Assembly (NCBI GenBank): GCA_036835375.1
Contig: DAITMB010000005.1
Location: forward strand, 1 to 64,000
DNA: 64,000 nt
From: JANQTF01 sp036835375
GTDB lineage: Bacteria; Bacteroidota; Bacteroidia; J057
Direction of reading: 5' to 3'
In this document: positions 27,780 to 35,420 of the stretch, piece by piece
Position numbering within the stretch: position 1 is the first letter of the stretch
Layout of the letters: every line of letters starts with the position of its first letter
Program-made: the position numbers and the translations under genes
The notes under the pieces: generated by a model
The model's database searches: none
Told to the model about the DNA's origin: nothing
The model's input: only the letters and a program-made list of their open reading frames with translations

Positions 27780-29150
27780 TCAAGTCCCCATTAACACTAT
27801 GAGCCCCAACCCCAAATAGTCGCCCCGATGGATGGCACCCAGCTCTGGCTGGTAAAAGAAGTCGTTGGCCGTGCTCCCTAAACCTGTGTCACCTGGAACT
27901 CCCGACTGCCAAGTATAATGCAGGCCCCATTTAATTTTTCGATCCATGAGGTACCAATTAAGGCCTAGGTCAATAGCGGATTCCTCACCAGCAAACGCAG
28001 CCACTTCTCGCGCCAGCGTCTCACTCGCGGGTCCCCGAAATACTGAGTACATCACACTAGCTTCTAGCCAGGATTGTTGTACAGGAAAGACCATAGCCAA
28101 GCGAAGATATCCGGTTTCATTCAACAAGGGGGCCGATGGAGAAAAAACATCACTTTGTTTCCACATCCAGTTCCACTCCCCGTCCAGACTAAACCTCCCA
28201 TAGTTTGCCAACATATCCACACCAAGCGTCTGTGCCTGAGAAAATGCCGCTGTCTTACCCTGCGTGGCCCCTGCTATCGCCAGCGAAATCCCCTGGCGCC
28301 GGCCAAAGTACTGTACTTGATAATTGAGTCGATAGTTTTCCTGCTCAGGATCACCCAAGTTTAAAACGACCCTCCCCAGTAGTAGCGGGCTGCTAGGATC
28401 GCTATGTGAAGAAAATCCCCCATACTTCGCCGGGCTAAATGCTCCGACTTGATAGCCGACCATCCAGCCGCTTTTTGGCGAGAATAGTCCGCCCACATTC
28501 AGGCCAGGTGCTCGTCCATGATTCGTATTGGTAAGGTGCCGCCGGAGATACAGTTGTGATAACGCCTTTTCAAAGGAGGGGACCAAGAAACCGGAGGTGA
28601 TGTTTTCTCGCCCCATTTGAGGGCGAAAGAAGCCAGTCGTGACAAAAGCCCACTCCTGCCGAGAAAAGAGCTGATATTGAAATTGGGCGTCCCATAGCAC
28701 GATTTCGGGCGTAGCGGGTGCAGCTGGTCCTTTGGGTGCGAGCGAAGCACCATGTCCAATTTGGTCAAATGCCAAAGATACATTGCTACTCAATCTTTCC
28801 CCCGACTGGGCTTTGAGTCCTATCCTCCCCCGTCGAAGCAGAAAACTCCACGTGGGTGGCAATGTGCGGTAAGAAGTGCTGGAAGTATCATACTGCCCGG
28901 TATGATGGCTGTAAATGCCCCAGCTCTGTATCATCAAGTAAGGGGCAATTTGCCAAGAATGGCGCGGTGGCAAAGTGTCACCTAGGTAAGGATCAGTAGC
29001 TATCCTCGATAAAAGAGGCCTATTCAATCCTGAATTACGTGTGGAAAATCCCTGTTTCCAGGCAAGCTGTGCCCTCGCGGCACTTGTAGCGGAAAAAAGT
29101 AGCACCGCCCAGACCAACACAAGGGCAGCAGGAAAAACTGGCCGACTCAT
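27780..29150 (-). CDS. Outer-membrane porin-like protein (phosphate-selective porin O/P-like)
   Basis: 456 residues from ATG 29150, giving a signal peptide with an AARA-Q type cleavage end. The rest is beta-rich with alternating aromatic residues and many Gly/Ser turns, and includes RRGRIGLKAQSGE, a segment common in OprO/OprP-like Bacteroidota porins. I infer an outer-membrane barrel; the solute is unknown and the family assignment is by resemblance. The last residues (LGLGLIVLMGT) lack the usual terminal aromatic. Confidence 0.65.
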   Translation of the reverse strand: MSRPVFPAALVLVWAVLLFSATSAARAQLAWKQGFSTRNSGLNRPLLSRIATDPYLGDTLPPRHSWQIAPYLMIQSWGIYSHHTGQYDTSSTSYRTLPPTWSFLLRRGRIGLKAQSGERLSSNVSLAFDQIGHGASLAPKGPAAPATPEIVLWDAQFQYQLFSRQEWAFVTTGFFRPQMGRENITSGFLVPSFEKALSQLYLRRHLTNTNHGRAPGLNVGGLFSPKSGWMVGYQVGAFSPAKYGGFSSHSDPSSPLLLGRVVLNLGDPEQENYRLNYQVQYFGRRQGISLAIAGATQGKTAAFSQAQTLGVDMLANYGRFSLDGEWNWMWKQSDVFSPSAPLLNETGYLRLAMVFPVQQSWLEASVMYSVFRGPASETLAREVAAFAGEESAIDLGLNWYLMDRKIKWGLHYTWQSGVPGDTGLGSTANDFFYQPELGAIHRGDYLGLGLIVLMGT

Positions 29151-29188
29151 TAACAAATCATAATATCTGCAAATGAACACATTTTTCC

Positions 29189-29212
29189 TGATTGATTTCT
29201 ATAAATCAATCA
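29189..29212. repeat. AT-rich inverted repeat between porin-like and ankyrin genes
   Basis: Perfect 10-bp arms (TGATTGATTT/AAATCAATCA) with a 4-base loop, 39 bases before the porin-like start and 32 bases after the ankyrin gene stop. Either an operator for the porin-like gene or a transcript 3' end; no T-run. Confidence 0.45.
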
Positions 29213-29243
29213 ACAGATATTTCACTTGAGAAACCTGTCCGCG

Positions 29244-30596
29244 CTACTGCATCACCGATATCATCCTTCCGCTGTAGCCTTCGTTGACCACTTCGAGGTA
29301 GGTTAATTGAAGGTTATTTTTCAAAGAAGCATTGGCCCCCAGTACAATGAGGGTCTTGATAACCTTCACCCTGCCATTTCCAGAGGCGAAATGCAGCGCA
29401 GAATTCCCGTCATCATTGGCGGCATCTACTTCCGCGCCAGCCCGCACCAGCTTCTCTACAATGGCTGCATGGCCGTGCCAACTGGCGAGGTGAGCCGGGG
29501 TAATGTCTTTTTCCATTCTGGCATTGGGATCAGCGCCATGATCAAGCAATACACTCACGGCTTCCAGGCTTCCACTGGAAGCCGCCTCGTGGAGGGCCGT
29601 CCTGCCTTTGTTGTTCTGGCCCTGCCACTCCCCTCCATACTCCAGCAGCAATGCCAAGCACTCATGAGCATTGGCTTCGGCGGCGAGGTGCATGGGAGAG
29701 TTAAATGAAAAATCTCTGGCAGTGGGATCTGCACCAGCAGCGAGGAGCGACTTTGTCAGGGAGGGTTGATTTGCAAGAACAGCTTTGTGAAGGGCAGTGC
29801 GACCTTCGTGGTCTTTTTCTTCAGCGATCAGCTGTGGTGTCTCCACGGCCTTGGGGGTCAACGTTTGGATAGTGCCTGTAAGGCTTCGCACAGGTCCAGC
29901 CGCTGGTGTCATCGACCACCACTCAAGAAATTCTCCTTCATTCATCCCTTTGACTACCCACTCACCAGAAGGCTGGGATTGCAACAGCCACATGTCCGGA
30001 ATAAAATCAGCTGGGTAAGATGGTAAAATCAGCTGTTTTTCGCCCAATTCCAGGATCCATTGCTGAATGTCCTCAAAGCTACAACCCTGCTGGTGGGATT
30101 GAATCCACCCGTAAGCGAGGGGTCCGGGGCTGGGACTACCAGCTTGTTGGCTCACACTGGCCCCGATCGCTTCCCAACAAAGGGTCCAAAACTGCTCCTT
30201 ATCCAGTTTTTCTTGCGGCCAACGAAGTGCCAGCCGGAGTTGCTTCAGAGGAAGTATAGCGAAGTCTCCTTGCACGAATGGCAATGGTACAGTAGGAAGC
30301 GTCAACATCACCTCGAAGGGACCAGCAGATTCCTGTTCTCCTTGCCAATATCCCCACAGCACCTGATAGGCACCATTCACACTAGCAGAGAGTTTCGCGC
30401 GAAACGATGCCACCTGGTAGGGGTGGAGGGCTGCACCTGAAAGGCCGTGAAGTACGGTAGAATGGGGAAGCGTGGAGACAGTGCTTACCGGAGCAATTTG
30501 CATGGAGAAGGCAACTAAGGTATAGGAAAGAGGCCAAGAGAACCACCCGATGACGGCAGGTGCTGCCACAAAGCTGAAGCGCTGCGACTTTTCCAA
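29244..30596 (-). CDS. Ankyrin-repeat protein
   Basis: 450 residues. The C-terminal half carries five ankyrin repeats (each with the xGxTALHxAxxxG...LLxxGADPxxx pattern, e.g. NKGRTALHEAASSGSLEAVS and DDGNSALHFASGNGRVKVIK). The N-terminal 270 residues match no domain I know and are Trp- and Pro-rich. An early hydrophobic stretch is too short to call a signal peptide with confidence. Ankyrin arrays mediate protein binding; the partner is unknown. It is followed by the porin-like gene on the same strand. Confidence 0.8.
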   Translation of the reverse strand: MEKSQRFSFVAAPAVIGWFSWPLSYTLVAFSMQIAPVSTVSTLPHSTVLHGLSGAALHPYQVASFRAKLSASVNGAYQVLWGYWQGEQESAGPFEVMLTLPTVPLPFVQGDFAILPLKQLRLALRWPQEKLDKEQFWTLCWEAIGASVSQQAGSPSPGPLAYGWIQSHQQGCSFEDIQQWILELGEKQLILPSYPADFIPDMWLLQSQPSGEWVVKGMNEGEFLEWWSMTPAAGPVRSLTGTIQTLTPKAVETPQLIAEEKDHEGRTALHKAVLANQPSLTKSLLAAGADPTARDFSFNSPMHLAAEANAHECLALLLEYGGEWQGQNNKGRTALHEAASSGSLEAVSVLLDHGADPNARMEKDITPAHLASWHGHAAIVEKLVRAGAEVDAANDDGNSALHFASGNGRVKVIKTLIVLGANASLKNNLQLTYLEVVNEGYSGRMISVMQ

Positions 30597-30789
30597 CCGA
30601 CAATCAAAGGCTTATATCTTGAATCTGGTACAATTTCCTTGCCCGAACTTGCCTATTCGGGCGAATGGTCTATTTCGGAGGGGCTATGGGAGAAACGTGT
30701 AGCCAGAGGGTATTGATTGACATCTAACGGTGAGTTTCGGTGTGTTCTGTGCACTAGACTTGCAAACGATGAGTGCCGCTTGGGAATGG

Positions 30790-31650
30790 CTAAAGCTGGG
30801 CTTTCATTCGCCGATAGGTATGCGGGGTAGCACCAAAGCTTCGCTTAAACAAGCGGCCGAACGAGCTGCTGTCTTTGAGCCCTACTTCATGGCAGATGTC
30901 ATGAAAACTCATCGAGCTTTCCGTAAGCAATTCACTTGCGCGTTCCAAGCGTAGGGCAATAAGGTATTGCCTTGGCGTTTGGTCGTACACCTCCTTGAAG
31001 AGTCGGATGAAGTGATACTTGGACAAGCAAGCTACTTGGGCGAGGGTATCCAGATTGAGGTGCTCGTCGAGATGATCCAGCATGTATCGCTTGGCCTCAC
31101 AAAGGCGCAGATACAACTCTTTGCGCGTGCTAAGCTTTGCGCTGGTAAGCCGCTGTAATTCTTCGAACACTTCTGCTTGTTGCTTCCAAAGCAGTTCTTC
31201 CCAAGATTCCTGCGCCTCTGAATGTGTAGCATGGACGCCTGTGACTTTGAGCAATGCTCTTCCGAGGCAGCTCTCTTCGGCGTCATACACCTGCTCACAA
31301 AGCTCCATTTTGGCGTAGGTACGAGTAGCGCCGAGTGTAGTAAGAGCTGCTTTTCTTCGTGCATCTGCCTGCGCCATATCTAGCATCACGACCAAGACAC
31401 CAGGCCCTTCGGCTGATGGCAAAATTTCTACTTCCCTACCTGAGTTGACTAGCAGAAATTGGGCACGGTGAAGATCAAATTTTCGATGGTCTATTTTGAC
31501 ATGAGCTGAGGTAGCAGGGGCAAAGATGATGACGCACTTCTGGCTATGAAAGCAATAGTTTTCATGCTGAAGGCTGATCGCAACAGATGATGTTTGCGGC
31601 TGGAAGGGCGATGGACCTTGCGGAATCCGCGGTTCGAAAAGGGCTTGCAT
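30790..31650 (-). CDS. AraC family transcriptional regulator
   Basis: 286 residues. The C-terminal 100 residues form the two helix-turn-helix AraC domain (LDTLAQVACLSKYHFIRLFKEVY, and DICHEVGLKDSSSFGRLFKRSFGATPHTYR). The N-terminal part looks like a cupin-type sensing domain (FAPATSAHVKIDH, LVNSGREVEILPS). Ligand and targets are unknown and no catabolic genes are adjacent. An inverted repeat 75-110 bp upstream of its start could be its own operator. Confidence 0.92.
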   Translation of the reverse strand: MQALFEPRIPQGPSPFQPQTSSVAISLQHENYCFHSQKCVIIFAPATSAHVKIDHRKFDLHRAQFLLVNSGREVEILPSAEGPGVLVVMLDMAQADARRKAALTTLGATRTYAKMELCEQVYDAEESCLGRALLKVTGVHATHSEAQESWEELLWKQQAEVFEELQRLTSAKLSTRKELYLRLCEAKRYMLDHLDEHLNLDTLAQVACLSKYHFIRLFKEVYDQTPRQYLIALRLERASELLTESSMSFHDICHEVGLKDSSSFGRLFKRSFGATPHTYRRMKAQL

Positions 31651-31724
31651 GTTGAAGGTTGTTACATGTTCCTAGACTTCCGCGTAAGAGTTGTTGGTGA
31701 GAGATACCAAATGTCATACCAATA

Positions 31725-31760
31725 GTCAATTTATTCATAACCAGCTAGTTATAAATTGAC
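31725..31760. repeat. Inverted repeat upstream of the AraC-type gene
   Basis: Perfect 10-bp arms GTCAATTTAT (31725-31734) and ATAAATTGAC (31751-31760). An inner ATAAC/GTTAT pair offers an alternative fold. Position relative to the AraC start suits an operator. Confidence 0.45.
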
Positions 31761-31866
31761 CTTGGCTTAAATCTGTGCGTAAGCGTACACCGGGTGTCCG
31801 CCAGCGAACAACTATACAAACATGGTATTTTGTTGAATCAATTCAAAATACAGGATGCGACAAAAC

Positions 31867-31903
31867 AGACAGCAGTGCGTAGCAACGCAGCTCCCTGCTG
31901 TCT
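31867..31903 (-). terminator. Terminator of the response-regulator cluster
   Basis: On the minus strand a 9-bp stem (AGACAGCAG/CTGCTGTCT) continues into a 5-bp inner stem (TGCGT/ACGCA) after a 5-base bulge, followed by GTTTTG. It lies 63 bases past the stop of the last gene in the cluster. Confidence 0.6.
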
Positions 31904-31965
31904 CGACTGGATGCCGTTGTGCGCCCAGGTGTTTGTCTGCTGAAATCTTTGAATGAAGAGATGAC

Positions 31966-32364
31966 TTAACTAATGTCATCCATATCGGAGAGGCGAATTT
32001 CTGAGAGCCTGATATTGATTTGGGAAACAATCTCAGCAGCTCGCTCGCGATCTTGCTTGCGGATTTTGAGCTTCACCTCACCTTCTTTGGCACCGGGAAC
32101 CCCCTCTAAGTCGTGCAGGCGCACCACACGCAAAATGAGTCTGGTCACAAACCAAGATTTCTTGAACTCGACCGAGTCGAGCGCAGACACAGGAATTCGG
32201 TACACTTGGGGCTTGCCTTTGAAAAGCCCGCCAAGTAGATTTTCTTCTACCTGAAACTCCATCATCACATGTGGCCCATCAAGCCGAAGTAGGCCTGAGG
32301 CTTTGGCAAATCCTCCGTACAAGTCTTCGATGGAGAATGGGACGCGAATTCGGGACTGCATCAT
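31966..32364 (-). CDS. Hypothetical protein, possibly PH-like fold
   Basis: 132 residues from ATG 32364. An upstream TACCTTTG places a transcript start about 20 bases ahead of this ATG, which favours it over the longer frame from 32400. The sequence alternates short beta segments (RIPVSALDSVEFKKSW, FVTRLILRVVRL, GEVKLKIRKQD) and ends in a helix (RERAAEIVSQINIRLSEI). This order is suggestive of a bacterial PH domain, but I recognise no family. It follows the receiver-only gene in the same direction, 56 bp away. Confidence 0.65.
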   Translation of the reverse strand: MMQSRIRVPFSIEDLYGGFAKASGLLRLDGPHVMMEFQVEENLLGGLFKGKPQVYRIPVSALDSVEFKKSWFVTRLILRVVRLHDLEGVPGAKEGEVKLKIRKQDRERAAEIVSQINIRLSEIRLSDMDDIS

Positions 32365-32388
32365 AGTGCGAAGATAGGATTGAGTGCA

Positions 32389-32396
32389 CAAAGGTA
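32389..32396 (-). promoter_or_regulatory. Candidate -7 element
   Basis: TACCTTTG on the minus strand matches TAnnTTTG, 25 bases before the hypothetical gene's ATG. No TTTG at the -33 position, so partial support only. Confidence 0.35.
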
Positions 32397-32420
32397 TCAA
32401 ATCCTCTGAACTCTCGCCAT

Positions 32421-32804
32421 TTATGCTGCTTGATCACCGAGAAGGCTGCTGATCCTCGCAATGAGATCGGCGATTCGGACGGGTTTTACTACAAAATCGG
32501 TGACTCCCTCTGAAATTGCTTGCCTAATGGCTACTTTTTCGCTTTTGCAAGTGACCATGATGAAGGGAATATCTGCGAGGAGCACATCGCTTTTAATCTT
32601 TCGGCAAAGCTCGAGTCCATCCATTCCGGGCATCATCCAATCGCAGAGGATGGCATCCGGCTTGCGCGAGGACAAGAATTGCAGTGCCTCCGTAGCCCTT
32701 TCAAAGCTTGCTACTTCAAAGCCTTCTCTCCCAAAATTGTAACTGAGCAAGTCGAGAATATCTTCTTCGTCGTCAATGATTACAATCAGATGCGGCATTC
32801 TCAT
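32421..32804 (-). CDS. Receiver-only response regulator (CheY-like)
   Basis: 127 residues from ATG 32804 (or 32798). A single receiver domain: acidic pair in IIDDEEDILDLLSYNFG, phospho-acceptor Asp in AILCDWMMPGMDG, Thr in MVTCKSE, Lys in VVKPVR. It has no output domain. Its first 30 residues closely resemble those of the PhoB-like regulator encoded just upstream, so the two are probably paralogues. Likely passes phosphate or binds a partner; no histidine kinase is in the window. Confidence 0.88.
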   Translation of the reverse strand: MRMPHLIVIIDDEEDILDLLSYNFGREGFEVASFERATEALQFLSSRKPDAILCDWMMPGMDGLELCRKIKSDVLLADIPFIMVTCKSEKVAIRQAISEGVTDFVVKPVRIADLIARISSLLGDQAA

Positions 32805-32944
32805 TCGGATGGGAAGACGTGTGGGGGAAAAGTTTGGATAGTAATTTTCCCGCTTCATTTAATTCCAATGTTACGAGTGCTTTAAAAATTTGAGGCTTGG
32901 ATAGGATTTTCTATTAAGCCATTGCGTTGCCAGAAACCGTTCTC

Positions 32945-33628
32945 TCACTCTGGCAGAAATTTATATCCAACTCCCTTGATGGTAACGATGTAATCCGCAC
33001 CAATTTTTTCGCGGAGCTTTCGCACATGCACATCTACGGTGCGGTCGGTGACATGAACATTGTCCCAAATGTGGACGAGGATATCCTCCCGACTAAAAAC
33101 TTTCCCTGGCCGGGAGGCGAGAAAATAAAACAGCTCAAACTCTTTGCGTGGCAAGGCGATGGCTTGTCCGTCGCGCTTGACGACGTATTCGTCTTTGAGA
33201 ATTTCGAGGTTATGCAACGTGATGATGTCTTCCGTTTTGCGGTTCCCGGATTGATTTCTTCTCATGAGCGCTTTCACACGGCTTTTCAGCACCCTCGGCT
33301 TGATAGGCTTGTAGATATAGTCATCCGCTCCTGCCTCAAAACCCGCGACTTCTGAATATTCCTCCGAACGAGCCGTGAGGAGAATGATGGCGACCCCTTC
33401 CAGCCCTGGCGTTCTGCGCAGTTCCATACACGTGGCGACACCATCCATTTTTGGCATCATAATGTCCAGCACCACAAGATCTGGAAGCTCTCGCTCTGCG
33501 ATTTTAACCGCTTGCTCGCCATCCATGGCACGATACACCTCGTAGCCTTCTTGCTCAAAGTTGTAGGTGAGCAGATCGAGGATGTCTTCCTCGTCGTCCA
33601 CAATCAGAATTTTCCTAGTTACCGCCAC
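32945..33628 (-). CDS. OmpR/PhoB family response regulator
   Basis: 227 residues. Receiver domain: ILIVDDEEDILDLLTYNFE, phospho-acceptor in LVVLDIMMPKMDG, LLTARSE and YKPIKP. The C-terminal winged helix is intact (KEFELFYFLASRPGKVFSRE, TVDVHVRKLREKIG, IKGVGYKFLPE). The closest general resemblance is to Bacteroidota PhoB-like regulators. The cognate kinase is not adjacent. It is the first gene of a minus-strand cluster with the receiver-only paralogue and a hypothetical gene, closed by a terminator at 31867-31903. Confidence 0.93.
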   Translation of the reverse strand: MAVTRKILIVDDEEDILDLLTYNFEQEGYEVYRAMDGEQAVKIAERELPDLVVLDIMMPKMDGVATCMELRRTPGLEGVAIILLTARSEEYSEVAGFEAGADDYIYKPIKPRVLKSRVKALMRRNQSGNRKTEDIITLHNLEILKDEYVVKRDGQAIALPRKEFELFYFLASRPGKVFSREDILVHIWDNVHVTDRTVDVHVRKLREKIGADYIVTIKGVGYKFLPE

Positions 33629-33893
33629 GAGTAAAAGTTTCCGCTTGAAAATGAATGCTCACCAGTCACTACATTGTACTGGTTTCCTTCGCAAAGCTTG
33701 TCACGCTACTTTACCATAACGTAAACAGTTCATTACCCCTTTGTCACACTGTGATAACTTTGAGCTAACACGTCCTGAATTGGCGTAAGCCTTCCATTTC
33801 AAGCTGCTTACTTATTTTCGTCCGCCTATTTCTTGATTTTGCTCTTGTATTCCTCCCTTTCATTCCGAATTTTTCCGACTTATCTGTTTCCCT

Positions 33894-35294
33894 ATGTTTA
33901 CCCCCAACACCTATCGCCAACGCAGGTCCGACTTGATGAACTCCCTACCAAGCCAAGGGATCATCCTGCTGCTTGGCAATGAAGAAAGCCCGATGAATTG
34001 CCGCGACAACGTCTATCGCTTTCGTCAGGATAGCTCCTTTCTGTATTATTTCGGCATCGACAATCCGGGACTTTGTGCGACCCTGGACTTGAGTACGGGC
34101 GAATGCACGCTGTATGGCGAAGAAGCCACCCTCGACCATGTGATCTGGATGGGTCCACAGCCAAGTCTCACAGAACTTGCTGAGCGAAGTGGTGGCCTGC
34201 TCGTCAAAGAGCCCAAAGCGCTTTCTCCTCGATTAAGCCAAGCCAAACAACGCAAAGAGACCATTCATTACCTCCCTCCTTATCGGGGCGAAAATATTCT
34301 GAAGCTCATCGAATGGCTCGAGATTTCACATCAAGAGGTGCTTCAGGGCCCTTCTCGACCGCTGATTGAAGCAGTGGTCGCACAGCGGTCGATCAAAACG
34401 CAGGAGGAACTCGACCAATTGGAGCAGGCTTGTTCGCGTACCACCAGAATGCACTTGCAAGGCATGCGACTGGCCCAACCTCACTGGCTGGAGTCACAAG
34501 TCATGGCAGCCGTGCGAGCAGTGCCACTCGCTGAGGGTCAAGACACCTCCTTTCCCATCATTTGCTCTAAAAATTCGGAAGTGCTTCACAACCACTTTCA
34601 CGGAAATCTTCTCCAAGCAGGAGATCTTCTCTTGCTGGATGCAGGTGCGGAATCTGACTTACACTATGCCGGAGACATGACACGGACCTTCCCTATCAGC
34701 GCGCGATTCTCTCAACAGCAAAAAGACCTCTACGAAGTTGCCTTGGAAGGGCAGCTCCACGCATTGAGCCTCATCCGTCCCGGCGTCACCTACCGGGAAA
34801 TACATCTGGCTTGTGCAAAATCCATGACCCTTGGCCTACAGGCGCTGGGATTGATGAAAGGCGACGCGGATGAATCTGTTGCAGCGGGTGCCCATGCCTT
34901 GCTGTTTCCACACGGGCTGGGACATATGTTGGGCTTGGATGTGCACGATATGGAGGATTTGGGCGAAGATCTTGTCGGCTACGCCGGAGAGCTGACCCGT
35001 TCGACGCAATTTGGGCTCAAATCCCTCCGCTTAGGCCGCACGCTCCGCACTGGCTTTGTTTTGACCGTGGAGCCAGGTATCTACCTAATCTCCGCCTTGA
35101 TTCAGCGCTGGAAATCGGCGGGTCAACACGCCGAATTTATTAACTATAAAGCCTTGGAAGCTTATGAAAACTTTGGTGGTATTCGCATTGAGGATGACGT
35201 CGTAGTCACTATGGATGGATATCGAATTTTGGGAGATCCCCTACCAAAGTCTGTCGAAGCCATTGAAGCCATCCGGCAGGAGGCCCTTTCGTAA
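33894..35294 (+). CDS. M24B aminopeptidase P family metallopeptidase (Xaa-Pro)
   Basis: 466 residues. The N-terminal AMP_N domain is recognisable (CRDNVYRFRQDSSFLYYFGID), followed by a pita-bread catalytic domain with the dinuclear metal ligands: Asp in LLLDAGAESDLHYAGDMTRTFPI (two), His in PHGLGHMLGLDVHD, Glu in LTVEPGIYLI and Glu in GGIRIEDDVVVT. Removes N-terminal residues preceding proline. It is complete, ending in TAA at 35292-35294, six bases before the assembly gap. A second M24 gene follows the gap. Confidence 0.93.
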   Translation: MFTPNTYRQRRSDLMNSLPSQGIILLLGNEESPMNCRDNVYRFRQDSSFLYYFGIDNPGLCATLDLSTGECTLYGEEATLDHVIWMGPQPSLTELAERSGGLLVKEPKALSPRLSQAKQRKETIHYLPPYRGENILKLIEWLEISHQEVLQGPSRPLIEAVVAQRSIKTQEELDQLEQACSRTTRMHLQGMRLAQPHWLESQVMAAVRAVPLAEGQDTSFPIICSKNSEVLHNHFHGNLLQAGDLLLLDAGAESDLHYAGDMTRTFPISARFSQQQKDLYEVALEGQLHALSLIRPGVTYREIHLACAKSMTLGLQALGLMKGDADESVAAGAHALLFPHGLGHMLGLDVHDMEDLGEDLVGYAGELTRSTQFGLKSLRLGRTLRTGFVLTVEPGIYLISALIQRWKSAGQHAEFINYKALEAYENFGGIRIEDDVVVTMDGYRILGDPLPKSVEAIEAIRQEALS

Positions 35295-35300
35295 ATGTGG

Positions 35301-35400
35301 NNNNNNNNNNNNNNNNNNNNNNNNNNNNNNNNNNNNNNNNNNNNNNNNNNNNNNNNNNNNNNNNNNNNNNNNNNNNNNNNNNNNNNNNNNNNNNNNNNNN
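35301..35400. other. Assembly gap (100 N)
   Basis: Exactly 100 undetermined bases, a conventional scaffold gap of unknown true size. Any reading frame that runs through it is an artefact. Confidence 0.99.
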
Positions 35401-35420
35401 TCCTTTGTAAGCCCCTCCGC

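Larger units (their letters stand above)
31651..31965. other. Intergenic with two inverted repeats
   Basis: 315 bp upstream of the AraC gene. It holds a 10-bp inverted repeat (31725-31760) and a strong terminator hairpin (31867-31903), both listed separately. Confidence 0.5.

Noticed and set aside
33744..33754. Palindrome TCACACTGTGA upstream of the PhoB-like gene
   Set aside because: Half-sites are in the reverse order to CRP sites and the repeat is short; no supporting second copy.
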